From assembly GCA_002325605.1 (NCBI GenBank), contig DCSM01000041.1, forward strand, positions 1 to 28,439: 28,439 bases of DNA, written 5' to 3'. The notes under the pieces are model-generated. The model saw nothing but the letters and a program-made list of their open reading frames with translations, ran no database searches and was not told the origin of the DNA. A program made the translations under genes and the position numbers. The DNA comes from Chloroflexaceae bacterium UBA1466 (GTDB taxonomy: Bacteria > Chloroflexota > Chloroflexia > Chloroflexales > Chloroflexaceae). This document shows, piece by piece, positions 14,508-23,579 of this stretch. The number at the start of each line of letters is the position of its first letter. The stretch's first letter is position 1.

Positions 14508-16964
14508 TTAGTTTGGCTTAGGAATTGCTACACAAACATAGAGTTTTTCGCCTAAAGCAGTGAAATGGGTTTGCCAATCAGGTGGAGGGCTTGGAATTAA
14601 AGCTGACTGCTCCCCGTTTGCCGGGCTATAATTGGACATAAGGCTGTAATAGATATTCTGGGCCCGCCAAAGATCAATTTCAAAAGGTAATTTGCTGGCA
14701 AAGCCAACTAAATCTTCTAATTTCTGGAGCAGCGGCAAGTTGCTAACATCTTTAGCTAATTGCTCCATTAGTTGATTCAAGGTGCGCTCAAAAGTCCGGC
14801 AAAGCATTGTCTTATCAAATTCGATCTTTGCTCGCTGCCCTTCATCCAAAAGCGCCTGAATCTGCTCCAGATCAGGGTCTTCACTCTCAAAAGCCCGGCG
14901 CAGATCAACGTTGAGAATAAACTCAATCGCGGTGTGAAAACTTTTGGGGAGCGGGATGTGTAAATCCGCCAGAAAGTGCATCAGCGGGGCATTGGCCGAA
15001 TAGACTTGGCGATACGCGCCTTCGGCCTGCTCCTGGCTCGAATCTAAAATCAGATTGAGAACTTTGCGCTGTTCATCACGGAAAAGTGATTTAAGCGAGT
15101 AGGTCAACCCTGCAAAATGGCGGTCTAACAAGCGAATCAACTCCGCTAAATCCGAATCAAAAAAGGCTTTTTCGACAAGTTTAATGACATCTTCATAACT
15201 TGTTGGATCTTGATCTTGCGAAGCATAAATTCCACCATTCAAATTGTGATCGCCAAAATGAATGACCGCAAACCCGATGCGGGCAGTTTCCCAAGTGATT
15301 TCAGAAGTGATTTGAACCTGCCCCATGCGAAGCTTCATGCGCCCAGAGACAATCGTTTGACAATCTTCAGCCTCGACCAAATAACAATAGACCTTTGTTT
15401 TTTGTTCGTAGGGTTCAAAGAGAGAGCTAACCGCATAGTGGGCCGCGACCTTTTGCAAGTCAATCATCGCAGGTTTCACCGTCGTGGTGTAGATATAGGC
15501 CCCATCTTGCTTTTCGGGAACATTGCTTTTAGCTAATTTAAGGCGCTCCAGAAAATCCTGTTCAATGTTGCTGCCAAATAATTCTTCGGCCAATTGAATG
15601 GCTCGCCCCGCATATTGCAAAATTTGGACAGTTTCAATTCCTGAAATCTCGTCAAAGAACCACCCACAACTAGTATACATCAACATTGCGTGCCGTTGTT
15701 GTTCTAAGAGCTTGAGAACTGTGATTTTCTCCGAAGGATTAAGCTCCTGCAAAGCATGTTCTTGCAAAAAAAGCTCAATATTTTCTACCGAACGATTAAG
15801 AACAACTTGAATATAGGCATCACGGGCGGCCCAAGGGTCTTTGAGCAATAGCGCGGCTTTCTTCTCATATTGGGGAACTAGTGTGTCGCGCAACCAATCC
15901 AAAGCTTCGCGCAATGGTTTGCGCCAAGCCTGCTTCCAGGTGGCATTCCCGCCCGAATTACAACCACAGTCGCTGCGCCAACGCTCAATCCCGTGGTAAC
16001 AACTCCAAGAGGTATTTTCGGTAATCTGCACTTCGTGGGTGGGCGGCTGTAAGGTCAAGAATTCGCCATAATTGGTCAGATGCGCTTGTTTCTGGGTTTC
16101 AATGTAGTCTAGCGCGTAGGAAAGAGCCATTTCCCCATACCGATGATGATGCCCATAAGTTTCGCCATCTGTTGCAATATGCACTAATTGGGCCCATGTG
16201 CGTTCATTTGAAAACGCGCCCAACAAGCGATTCGCCAGAAATTCGCCTTTTTTCAGCAAGCCTTCAAAGGCTACGGCTTGCGAAATTGGGCCATCATAGA
16301 AGAAAAGATTGATTTTGCGCCCTGAAGGAAGTTGCTGGACATAGCACATCGTGGGGTCAATGCGCCCACCTTTAACATCTTGCCAGGCATCATTCCCAAT
16401 TTTCCGCACTTGCCCGGCTTGATAATGCGAAAGAATTGTAAAAGTAATGCCGTGTTCAGCCAGAATATCGAGGGTTTCAATATCCACGGCGGTTTCGGCA
16501 AGCCACATTCCTTCAGGTTTGTGCCCAAAACGCGATTCAAAATCCCTAATGCCCCACCGAACTTGGGTATATTTATCCCGCTTATTGGCCAAGGGCATAA
16601 TCATGTGATTATAAACCTGGGCCATAGCAGAGCCATGCCCCGAAAAGCGGGTTTGGCTCTCTTTATCTGCATCTAAAACCTGTTGGTAGGCTTCAGGCAT
16701 TTTCTCTTTGAGCCAAGAGAGCAAGGTTGGCCCCAGATTAAAGCTAATCCGCGCATAATTGTTGATAATCTGGATGATGCGGTTTTGCCCATCCAAAATG
16801 CGGGACGCTCCATTGGGGGCATAGCATTCAGACGCAATGCGCTCATTCCAATCGTGAAAAGGATAGGCCGAATCTTGCAATTCAACATCTTCCAACCAAG
16901 CATTTTCACGGGGAGGTTGATAAAAATGCCCGTGAATGCAGATATAACGATCTGTTGTTGCCAA
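14508..16964 (-). CDS. GH57-family glycosidase with DUF3536
   Basis: An 818-residue cytoplasmic protein with no signal peptide. The N-terminal GH57 barrel starts with IHGHFYQPPRENAW. The likely nucleophile is the Glu in GMWLAETAVD (about residue 155) and the likely acid/base is the Asp in ATDGETYGHHH (about residue 265). A Cys-containing segment WRSDCGCNSGG follows, and the C-terminal 500 residues match the helical DUF3536 layout (FFDEISGIETVQILQYA, and later FDSDLAELIRLLDRHF). GH57 enzymes include alpha-amylases, amylopullulanases, 4-alpha-glucanotransferases and branching enzymes; this subgroup has no firm substrate. The start is TTG at 16964 with AGGAAA upstream. It sits 72 bases downstream of treZ, in line with action on alpha-1,4/1,6-glucan. 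Confidence 0.88.
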   Translation of the reverse strand: MATTDRYICIHGHFYQPPRENAWLEDVELQDSAYPFHDWNERIASECYAPNGASRILDGQNRIIQIINNYARISFNLGPTLLSWLKEKMPEAYQQVLDADKESQTRFSGHGSAMAQVYNHMIMPLANKRDKYTQVRWGIRDFESRFGHKPEGMWLAETAVDIETLDILAEHGITFTILSHYQAGQVRKIGNDAWQDVKGGRIDPTMCYVQQLPSGRKINLFFYDGPISQAVAFEGLLKKGEFLANRLLGAFSNERTWAQLVHIATDGETYGHHHRYGEMALSYALDYIETQKQAHLTNYGEFLTLQPPTHEVQITENTSWSCYHGIERWRSDCGCNSGGNATWKQAWRKPLREALDWLRDTLVPQYEKKAALLLKDPWAARDAYIQVVLNRSVENIELFLQEHALQELNPSEKITVLKLLEQQRHAMLMYTSCGWFFDEISGIETVQILQYAGRAIQLAEELFGSNIEQDFLERLKLAKSNVPEKQDGAYIYTTTVKPAMIDLQKVAAHYAVSSLFEPYEQKTKVYCYLVEAEDCQTIVSGRMKLRMGQVQITSEITWETARIGFAVIHFGDHNLNGGIYASQDQDPTSYEDVIKLVEKAFFDSDLAELIRLLDRHFAGLTYSLKSLFRDEQRKVLNLILDSSQEQAEGAYRQVYSANAPLMHFLADLHIPLPKSFHTAIEFILNVDLRRAFESEDPDLEQIQALLDEGQRAKIEFDKTMLCRTFERTLNQLMEQLAKDVSNLPLLQKLEDLVGFASKLPFEIDLWRAQNIYYSLMSNYSPANGEQSALIPSPPPDWQTHFTALGEKLYVCVAIPKPN

Positions 16965-16992
16965 CGTCTTTTTCCTGTCTATTTACTGATGC

Positions 16993-17028
16993 AAAAAAGG
17001 CTGATTAAAAGCCCTAAAACGAATAGCC
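16993..17028 (-). terminator. Weak terminator-like hairpin between treZ and the GH57 gene
   Basis: On the complement a short GGCT...AGCC hairpin is followed by six T residues (A-run at 16993-16998). The stem is short with a large loop, so it would at most attenuate read-through from treZ into the GH57 gene. Confidence 0.3.
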
Positions 17029-17036
17029 AGCGCTTC

Positions 17037-18941
17037 TTATTGTTCTTTTTTGTGACCAAGAAGAACAAAAGCGTGGGCTGCGAGAGGAAAAGTCACATTT
17101 CCTATGGCTTCAAGCTCTGCTGGTGTAGTTGTTGGTTGGTCAGTTGGGCCCCATTGTGGGGCGGCGGAGTCGAGAATTTTGAGCCACCGGCCTTTGGGAA
17201 GCGGCAAAGTAACCTGTTGCGGGGCATCCCCAAAGTTAAAGGCTGCTAAAAGAGCTTTCTCGCCATTAGCAACCCAGCGGCGCATCAGAAGGAGCCTTTC
17301 GGCTTCCAGCGTGGTGATTTCCTGGTGATCTTTGCTCAAAAACGATAGCGCAGGGAGCGTTTTGCGTAATTCAAGCAAAGTTTTGTAGAAATTCAATAAG
17401 GTAGAATGCTTTTCTTCCGCAAGCAGCGAACGATTCAGTTTTGAACGCTGAAAAGTCTCTTCAGCTTGGGGATCAGGCGGTTCGCCTTGTAAAGCAAAAG
17501 CTTCCTTAAACTCATCCTTGCGCCCTTGTTGCACAGCCTTTACCAGGTTTTCATCTGAATGACTGATAAAATAGAGAAAAGGTGCAATTTCACCATATTC
17601 TTCGCCCATAAAGAGCATTGGCACATTGGGAGCCAATAATAACAGCCCCGCCGCTAATTTGAGTTTTTCAAAAGAAACTAGCTGACTTAGGCGCTCCCCA
17701 AACATGCGATTCCCGACTTGATCATGGTTCTGAATCGAAATTACAAACTTTTCGCCCGCCAGATCCCGCGCCGAATTGCCATAGCGGTGGTTGCGAAAGG
17801 GGGAAAATTCACCTGAAAAAGCATAGCCCTCACGGAAAGCTTTGGCTAAATGCCGTAAAGGCACAGAACTATCGGATTCTACGAAATCTTGATAATAACC
17901 TGAACCCTCATTGGTTAAAAGGGTATGAACTGCGTGATGAAAGTCATCACTCCACTGTGTGTCTAGGCCCAAACCACCCAATTCTTTGGATTTTATGACT
18001 CGAACATCGTTTTGATTGGTTTCGCCAATCAGATAGACCTGGCGATTCTGCTTGGCCCGCAATTGGTGGACCAGATCCGCTGCTTCTTGCAGAAAAGGTT
18101 GCGCCGAAAAATCCTTAATTGCGTGAATCGCATCTAAGCGCAGCGCATCAAAATGGTAATCGGTCAGCCAAAGGAGAATATTCTCTAGGAAAAAGCGCCG
18201 AACTTCGTCAGAATAGGGCCCATCAAAATTGAGGGCCTCGCCCCACGGAGTATTATAACGGTCTGTAAAGTAGGGGCCATAATCCCACAGATAGTTTCCT
18301 TCCGGCCCAAGATGATTGTAAACCACGTCCAGCACTACTGCAAGACCTTCTTGATGACAAGCAGCCACTAAACGTTTCAAACCTTCAGGGCCCCCGTAGG
18401 AATTTTGGACCGCGGAGGGGTAGACTCCATCGTAGCCCCAATTGCGCGAGCCAGGAAATTGGGCCACGGGCATAAGCTCAAGAGCCGTAATTCCTAAGTC
18501 TTTTAAGGCTTTTAGGTGGGGGATAATCGCTTCAAAAGTGCCTTCGGCGGTAAATGTCCCAACGTGAAGCTCATAGATAATGTAGTTTTGAAGCGCTAGA
18601 CCAGCCCAGAAAGCATCATTCCAAGCAAATTGCGGGTCAATAACTTGCGAAGCCTGATGCACACCATCAGGTTGAAACCGCGAAGCAGGGTCAGGCCGTT
18701 CTTTTTGGCCATCCAAACGATAGAGATAGCGACTTCCTGGCGCGACATCGGCCAAAAGAGCATAAAAATAGCCCCGCTCGTGGGGTTTTAGCGGAACAAT
18801 GCGCGAGGTGGGGGAACCAAGCAGACAAACCTCAACCTGCTTGGCCGCTGGAGCCCAAACCAGAAAAGCCGTTTGCCCATTTCCTAAGTAATTCGCGCCG
18901 AGCAAAGGCTGCGTAAGCAAAGATTGAATGGTCTGTTGCAT
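17037..18941 (-). CDS. treZ: Malto-oligosyltrehalose trehalohydrolase
   Basis: GH13 enzyme that releases trehalose from maltooligosyl-trehalose. The 634-residue product has an N-terminal CBM48-like region (GQTAFLVWAPAAKQVEVCLL) and a barrel with the catalytic triad: nucleophile Asp in DALRLDAIHA (about 268), acid/base Glu in LIGETNQND (about 303) and Asp in IQNHDQVGN (about 407). YELHVGTFTAEGTF, LELMPVAQFPGSRNWGYDG and NVPMLFMGEEYGE are typical of TreZ and separate it from branching enzymes. An AGGGGG site precedes the ATG. The partner synthase treY, which makes the substrate, is not in the window. The gene lies 104 bases after glgB and probably belongs to the same unit. Confidence 0.92.
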   Translation of the reverse strand: MQQTIQSLLTQPLLGANYLGNGQTAFLVWAPAAKQVEVCLLGSPTSRIVPLKPHERGYFYALLADVAPGSRYLYRLDGQKERPDPASRFQPDGVHQASQVIDPQFAWNDAFWAGLALQNYIIYELHVGTFTAEGTFEAIIPHLKALKDLGITALELMPVAQFPGSRNWGYDGVYPSAVQNSYGGPEGLKRLVAACHQEGLAVVLDVVYNHLGPEGNYLWDYGPYFTDRYNTPWGEALNFDGPYSDEVRRFFLENILLWLTDYHFDALRLDAIHAIKDFSAQPFLQEAADLVHQLRAKQNRQVYLIGETNQNDVRVIKSKELGGLGLDTQWSDDFHHAVHTLLTNEGSGYYQDFVESDSSVPLRHLAKAFREGYAFSGEFSPFRNHRYGNSARDLAGEKFVISIQNHDQVGNRMFGERLSQLVSFEKLKLAAGLLLLAPNVPMLFMGEEYGEIAPFLYFISHSDENLVKAVQQGRKDEFKEAFALQGEPPDPQAEETFQRSKLNRSLLAEEKHSTLLNFYKTLLELRKTLPALSFLSKDHQEITTLEAERLLLMRRWVANGEKALLAAFNFGDAPQQVTLPLPKGRWLKILDSAAPQWGPTDQPTTTPAELEAIGNVTFPLAAHAFVLLGHKKEQ

Positions 18942-19045
18942 TGGTTCCCCCTAATTCCGATCCTTTTTCAACGGTCTGGGATTTGAAACATAAACTTTAG
19001 CTTGGGCATGCGTGTGAAGCTAGTTTAGACCCAAGCATATTGATG

Positions 19046-21022
19046 CTAAACGTCCTTGGGAGGTGGGTTTTCGCCACGAAAAAAGACGACTCCCAGCGGG
19101 GGAACCGTGATATTCAGCGAAAATGGTCGGCCATGGAACGGAAGCTCTTCGGCTTGCATCCCGCCAAGGTTGCCTAGGCCACTGCCTTCGTAGTTCACCG
19201 AATCGCTGTTGAGAATTTCGCTCCAGTAGCCGCCATAAGGCACGCCCACGCGGTAGCCCATGCGCGGCACAGGCGTGAAATTGCAGGCCACCAAAATGAC
19301 TTGGTTGGTCGTATTGGCTTTGCGAATCAAGCTGACAATGCTCTGCTCCCAGTCGCTACAATCAACCCATTCAAAACCTTTGGGGTCATTGTCAAGTTCA
19401 TGAAGGGCAATTTCGCGGCGATAAGCGTGATTTAGATCGGCCACCCAGCGCTGCAAACCCGCATGCGGCGCAAACTGCAACAAGTGCCAATCGAGACTTT
19501 CCTCGTTATGCCATTCTCGCCATTGCCCAATTTCGCCGCCCATAAAGAGCAATTTCTTGCCTGGTTGGGCATACATGTAGCCAAAAAGGGCCCGCAGATT
19601 GGCAAACTTTTGCCACAGATCGCCAGGCATTTTGCTCAAAAGCGAGCCTTTGCCATGCACGACCTCATCGTGGGACAGCGGCAGCGCAAAGTTTTCCGTG
19701 AAGGCGTAAAGCATGCGGAAAGTAAGCTGATTATGCAGATATTTGCGATAGACGGGGTCTTTCGTAAAATAGATCAGCGTATCGTGCATCCAGCCCATAT
19801 CCCATTTCATGCCAAAGCCCAGCCCGCCAACGTAGGTTGGCCGCGAAACCATCGGCCAGTCAGTAGATTCCTCGGCAATCGTTTGGGTATCAGGAAACTT
19901 ACGATAGATTTCCTCATTAAAGCGGCGCAGAAACCAGATTGCTTCGATATTTTCCTTGCCGCCATATTGATTGGGAATCCATTCGCCATCTTTGCGCGAA
20001 TAATCGAGATAAAGCATCGAGGCCACGGCATCAACGCGCAAACCATCAATATGATATTTATCTAGCCAGTAGATCGCGCCACTGAGCAAGAAACTCTGAA
20101 CTTCGTTGCGCCCATAATTGAAAATAAAGCTATTCCAATCAGGATGCCAACCTTTTTGGGAAGAGGAATGTTCGTAGAGATGTGTGCCATCAAAGAAGCC
20201 CAAGCCGTGCGCGTCCGAAGGAAAGTGGGAAGGAACCCAATCGAGGATTACGCCGATCCCATTTTGGTGGAGATAATCAATCAAGTACATAAAATCTTGG
20301 GGGGTTCCAAACCGACTTGTAGGCGCAAAGTAACCTGTGGTTTGATAGCCCCAAGAGCCACCGAAGGGGTGTTCCATAATGGGCATAAACTCGATGTGGG
20401 TGAAGCCGAGTTTTTGGACATATTCAGTAAGTTTGGGAGCCAACTCCCGGTAGGAAAGGGAGCGGTGGTTATCGTCGGGCACGCGCATCCATGATCCAAT
20501 ATGGACTTCATAGACGGACATTGGGGCTTTAAGGCTATTGGCTTTGTAACGTTCCCGCATCCAGTTCTGGTCGCCCCAGGAATATTCCAAATCCCAAACA
20601 ATCGAGGCACTTTTGGGGGGGATTTCGGCGTAAAAGGCAAAGGGGTCCGCCTTTTCTTCGCGGTAGCCATGGTAGCGCGAAGCGACAAAATATTTATAGA
20701 CCGTGCCTTTCCCGACTCCGAGGATAAAGCCTTCCCAAATTCCCGAACTGCCCTTGGGCTGGAGCAGATTTTTACGTTTATCCCAGCCATTGAAATCGCC
20801 AATCACGGCCACGGACTCCGCATCGGGGGCCCAAACGGCGAAGTAAGTTCCAGCCCCTTCTTCCGTTACAAGAGGCTGCGAGCCGAGTTTTTCATAGAGA
20901 TGAAGGTGGGTTCCTTCATTGAAAAAGTGGAGATCATCGCTACTCAACAAGGTGATAGCCGAAGGCTCCGCCGTGCTTCCAGCTGGGGTAATGGATGTTT
21001 GCTCAGGTTTTGAATCGCTCAT
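19046..21022 (-). CDS. glgB: 1,4-alpha-glucan branching enzyme
   Basis: GH13 enzyme that introduces alpha-1,6 branches into glycogen-like glucan. The product is 658 residues, within the usual range. A disordered N-terminus of about 50 residues is followed by a CBM48 (TYFAVWAPDAESVAVIGDFNGWD), then the barrel with nucleophile Asp in DGLRVDAVASMLYLDYSR (about 329), acid/base Glu in TIAEESTDWP (about 381) and Asp in LSHDEVVHGKGS (about 450). The signatures EVHIGSWMR and IGVILDWVPSHF are GlgB-specific. The ATG has no good ribosome site, and its first bases overlap the stop of a short upstream open frame (21216-21019). The glgE-glgB gap is 347 bases, so glgB may need its own promoter; none is obvious. 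Confidence 0.95.
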   Translation of the reverse strand: MSDSKPEQTSITPAGSTAEPSAITLLSSDDLHFFNEGTHLHLYEKLGSQPLVTEEGAGTYFAVWAPDAESVAVIGDFNGWDKRKNLLQPKGSSGIWEGFILGVGKGTVYKYFVASRYHGYREEKADPFAFYAEIPPKSASIVWDLEYSWGDQNWMRERYKANSLKAPMSVYEVHIGSWMRVPDDNHRSLSYRELAPKLTEYVQKLGFTHIEFMPIMEHPFGGSWGYQTTGYFAPTSRFGTPQDFMYLIDYLHQNGIGVILDWVPSHFPSDAHGLGFFDGTHLYEHSSSQKGWHPDWNSFIFNYGRNEVQSFLLSGAIYWLDKYHIDGLRVDAVASMLYLDYSRKDGEWIPNQYGGKENIEAIWFLRRFNEEIYRKFPDTQTIAEESTDWPMVSRPTYVGGLGFGMKWDMGWMHDTLIYFTKDPVYRKYLHNQLTFRMLYAFTENFALPLSHDEVVHGKGSLLSKMPGDLWQKFANLRALFGYMYAQPGKKLLFMGGEIGQWREWHNEESLDWHLLQFAPHAGLQRWVADLNHAYRREIALHELDNDPKGFEWVDCSDWEQSIVSLIRKANTTNQVILVACNFTPVPRMGYRVGVPYGGYWSEILNSDSVNYEGSGLGNLGGMQAEELPFHGRPFSLNITVPPLGVVFFRGENPPPKDV

Positions 21023-21216
21023 GATAATTTAGACGGCATAAAACCGTCAATGCCGCTACTTTCTAGGTGTTCACAAGTGTTCACCATCAAAATTCCTGTT
21101 TCAACCTGTCCGATCACCCTAAAAGCGGGGCTTCCGAACAGGCCACAGGCCATAGCCACTACCGAGATGACCAGTTTTAAGTCTCTGGCGAGCCTCACGG
21201 CCCTATCGTTTTGAAT
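21019..21216 (-). pseudogene. Possible remnant of a transposon tnpB 3-prime end
   Basis: On the complement, 65 codons are open from 21216 to a TGA at 21021-21019 that overlaps the glgB ATG. The predicted peptide contains NDRAVRLARDLKLVIS, then VVAMACGLFGSPAF, and ends MPSKLS. The order of an N-x-x-A-x-x-L helix followed by an ACG motif recalls the extreme C-terminus of IS605/IS607-family TnpB proteins. No upstream RuvC or zinc-finger part remains: a TGA at 21219-21217 closes the frame. A small hairpin (GACGG...CCGTC, 21032-21048) near its end could be a transposon-end structure. Alternatively it is a short leader reading frame, possibly starting at GTG 21198, coupled to glgB. The TnpB identification is by eye only. 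Confidence 0.35.
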
Positions 21217-21369
21217 TCATTTTGCCGCTACCGCCCCTGAAAAAGCCAACTAGATCTACTAGTCTGAAACCCAGCTCTCTTCCCTCGGAGATAACCGCTT
21301 TAGCTGGGAGATAACCGCTTTAGCTGTTGGGCCACGGCTAAAGCCGGGGATTCATCGGAGGAACTGAAG
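21023..21369. other. Gap between glgE and glgB
   Basis: A 347-base stretch without an intact gene. It holds the possible tnpB remnant (21019-21216), a tandem 20-bp duplication (21287-21326) and a short GCTTTAGC/GCTAAAGC inverted repeat (within 21316-21345). No clear promoter for glgB was found. Confidence 0.6.
21287..21326 (+). repeat. Tandem 20-bp direct repeat, two exact copies
   Basis: The unit at 21287-21306 is repeated exactly at 21307-21326. Each carries GCTTTAGC, which can pair with GCTAAAGC about 15 bases further on. It lies 44 bases beyond the glgE stop. Confidence 0.9.
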
Positions 21370-23394
21370 CTACGTATAATATTCGAAATCCTGCTCAGAA
21401 TGATTGCGATTTCGCAAGCGAATGATGTGGGCCGGGCTCGAACTGGGTTCCAAATCCACATAGTTCCATGAACCACTCCACCGATAAGTCGTATTCTGCA
21501 AGAGGTCTTGAACTTGGAAGGTTCCCGTCGTTTTGACCCCAAGTTCCTCCAGGGGAATATTTAGCCAACCTGTATGCCGATGGGCTGGATCAAGATTGAC
21601 CACAACTAAAATGACGTTTGAGAGGTCTTCGGTCTGCTTGCTAAAGCAAATGATATGATCACTCTCAACGTAATTGTTCTCTACCCGATGAAAGCGCAAC
21701 CCCGTATTCGTTTGTAAGGCTGGGTTATCGCGGCGAATGTAATTGATTTGGGCAATCAGGTCTTTCAAGCTGGTGGGGTCATGAATTGCCCAATGTTTGA
21801 TTTCATACTTTTCCGAGTTGAGATATTCTTCCGAACCAGCCTCGCGGGGCACGCGCTGGCACAACTCGAAGGCGGGGCCATAAATGCCATAAGAAGCCCC
21901 CAACGTCGCGGCCAAAATGAGCCGAATCATAAAGGCGGGGCGACCCCCTTGCTGGAGATATTCATTGAGGATGTCTGGGGTGTTGGGCCAAAAGTTGGGG
22001 CAAAAAAACTCTTTGGCTTCGCTCTGAGTTAGTTCCGTAAGGTATTCCGTGAGGCTGCGCTTATCATTTCGCCAGGCAAAATAGGTGTAAGACTGAGTGA
22101 AACCTAATTTGGCGAGGTTATACATCACTTTGGGGCGGGTAAAGGCTTCGGCTAGAAAGATAATGTCGGGATGTTCGCGCTTAACCTCGGTGATCAACCA
22201 TTCCCAAAAGGCAAAAGGCTTGGTGTGCGGGTTATCAACCCGAAAAACCTGCACCCCATGCTCAATCCAAAAGAGGAAAATGCTTTTTAGCTCTTCCCAC
22301 AATTCCTGCCAATTTTCCGTTTCAAAGTCAAACGGATAGATGTCCTGATACTTTTTGGGCGGATTTTCGGCATATTGGATCGTACCATCGGGGCGGTGGC
22401 GAAACCACTCAGGATGGTCTTTGACATAAGGGTGGTCAGGCGAACATTGGAGCGCGATGTCGAGGGCCACATCAATGCCATATTTTTTGGCCTGCGTGAC
22501 TAGTTGGCGAAAATCCTCCAAGGTGCCAAGTTCGGGGTGCGTGGCTTTGTGCCCCCCTTCCTCTGCGCCAATAGCCCAGGGGCTGCCGCAATCATCAAAC
22601 TGACAAACAACCGCATTGTTGCGGCCTTTGCGAAAAGCCCGGCCAATGGGGTGAATCGGGGGCAAATAGAGGATGTCAAAGCCCATCGCGGCCACGTAGG
22701 AAAGATGGCGTTGACAATCCTTGAACGTCCCATGCTTCCCTGGTAAAGTTGCATAGGAGCGGGGAAAAAACTCATACCAAGCACTAAAGCGGGCCCGTTG
22801 GCGGTCTACGACGACGACCAGTTCTTTGGCATAGGTCGTGGCCATTTGCAAATCAGGATAGCGCGAAACTAAGTCTAAGAGATTGAGATCAAGGGCCAAA
22901 TCGGCTGCTGCATCGGGAGCCGAATCGACCTGCTGGCGTAAAATGTTAGCATGATTCCGTAAGGTCTTGGCCGCTTTACTGTTCGTTGTGCTGGCGGCCC
23001 GCTTCGCGGCGGCCTCGATCAACTCTACGCCAATCAGCAGATCAGTGGTAACATTTTGCCCCGCTTTGAGCCGTTTGCGGAGGTCAAGTTGCCAAGTTTT
23101 GAAATGGTCGACTCCGGCCTGGAGCGTATAGAGATAACGCCCTGCATCGGTTACGGTAAAGCTGCCTTGCCAGCGGTCATTACCCAGGGCCTCCAGCGGC
23201 ACTTCGTTCCAGCCTTCATCCTGAAAGTGGCGATAGAGCAAATTGCAAAAAATAGCATCGTGTCCGTCGGTAAAAATATCGGCCTTAACGACCACTTTTT
23301 CATTGACCGAGCGCTTAATTGGATAACGCCCCCCGTCGATCTCTGGCGCTACACCCTCAATGATGGTTCGTTTCCTACCTTCTTCAGGTCGCAT
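21370..23394 (-). CDS. glgE: Alpha-1,4-glucan:maltose-1-phosphate maltosyltransferase
   Basis: GH13_3 enzyme that transfers maltosyl units from alpha-maltose-1-phosphate to the end of an alpha-1,4-glucan, the polymerising step of the GlgE pathway. The 674-residue product has an N-terminal beta-sandwich (VVKADIFTDGHDAIFC), an inserted helical segment (KAAKTLRNHANILRQQV), and a barrel with FSAWYEFFPRS, LPPIHPIGRAFRKG and KKYQDIYPFDFE. The nucleophile is the Asp in FRVDNPHTKP (about 386), the acid/base is the Glu in FLAEAFTRP (about 414), and the third acid is the Asp in NTPDIL (about 472). AAGGATG lies about seven bases before the ATG. The TTGGCT-17-TATAAT promoter at 23522-23550 gives a leader of about 120 bases. 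Enzymes supplying maltose-1-phosphate (TreS with Mak/Pep2, or GlgM) are not in the window. Confidence 0.96.
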   Translation of the reverse strand: MRPEEGRKRTIIEGVAPEIDGGRYPIKRSVNEKVVVKADIFTDGHDAIFCNLLYRHFQDEGWNEVPLEALGNDRWQGSFTVTDAGRYLYTLQAGVDHFKTWQLDLRKRLKAGQNVTTDLLIGVELIEAAAKRAASTTNSKAAKTLRNHANILRQQVDSAPDAAADLALDLNLLDLVSRYPDLQMATTYAKELVVVVDRQRARFSAWYEFFPRSYATLPGKHGTFKDCQRHLSYVAAMGFDILYLPPIHPIGRAFRKGRNNAVVCQFDDCGSPWAIGAEEGGHKATHPELGTLEDFRQLVTQAKKYGIDVALDIALQCSPDHPYVKDHPEWFRHRPDGTIQYAENPPKKYQDIYPFDFETENWQELWEELKSIFLFWIEHGVQVFRVDNPHTKPFAFWEWLITEVKREHPDIIFLAEAFTRPKVMYNLAKLGFTQSYTYFAWRNDKRSLTEYLTELTQSEAKEFFCPNFWPNTPDILNEYLQQGGRPAFMIRLILAATLGASYGIYGPAFELCQRVPREAGSEEYLNSEKYEIKHWAIHDPTSLKDLIAQINYIRRDNPALQTNTGLRFHRVENNYVESDHIICFSKQTEDLSNVILVVVNLDPAHRHTGWLNIPLEELGVKTTGTFQVQDLLQNTTYRWSGSWNYVDLEPSSSPAHIIRLRNRNHSEQDFEYYT

Positions 23395-23521
23395 GAATTA
23401 CATCCTTGTTTTGTCTGCAACCAAACAATGACGACTTTAAAAGATATGGTGAAGTCTTCGCTGCCCGCCTAAAATGGTAGGTTCAAGACTCAGGCTGGAT
23501 AGCCCCCCATAACTTTTGCCT

Positions 23522-23550
23522 ATTATAGCTTAAAACTATGCAGAAGCCAA
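23522..23550 (-). promoter_or_regulatory. Promoter of glgE and the glycan block
   Basis: On the complement, TTGGCT (23550-23545), a 17-base spacer, and TATAAT (23527-23522). It is the best consensus promoter in the window. It faces away from the copper-operon promoter, whose -35 is only 11 bases off. Confidence 0.75.
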
Positions 23551-23559
23551 GTTTACCTT

Positions 23560-23579
23560 ATTTGGCTTTCTGGCCAAAT
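23560..23579. promoter_or_regulatory. Inverted repeat, possible operator between divergent promoters
   Basis: ATTTGGC (23560-23566) and GCCAAAT (23573-23579) form a perfect 7-bp inverted repeat with a six-base centre. It covers the -35 box of the copper-operon promoter and part of its spacer. The two -35 boxes themselves (AGCCAA and TTGGCT) form a second inverted repeat with an 11-base gap. Confidence 0.4.

Noticed and set aside
19000..19036. GCTTGGG/CCCAAGC inverted repeat between glgB and treZ
   Set aside because: Seven-base arms with a loop of more than 20 bases and no T-tract; could be chance.
23395..23521. Possible riboswitch in the 120-base glgE leader
   Set aside because: Only a short GGCT/AGCC hairpin is visible and no known riboswitch core is recognised.
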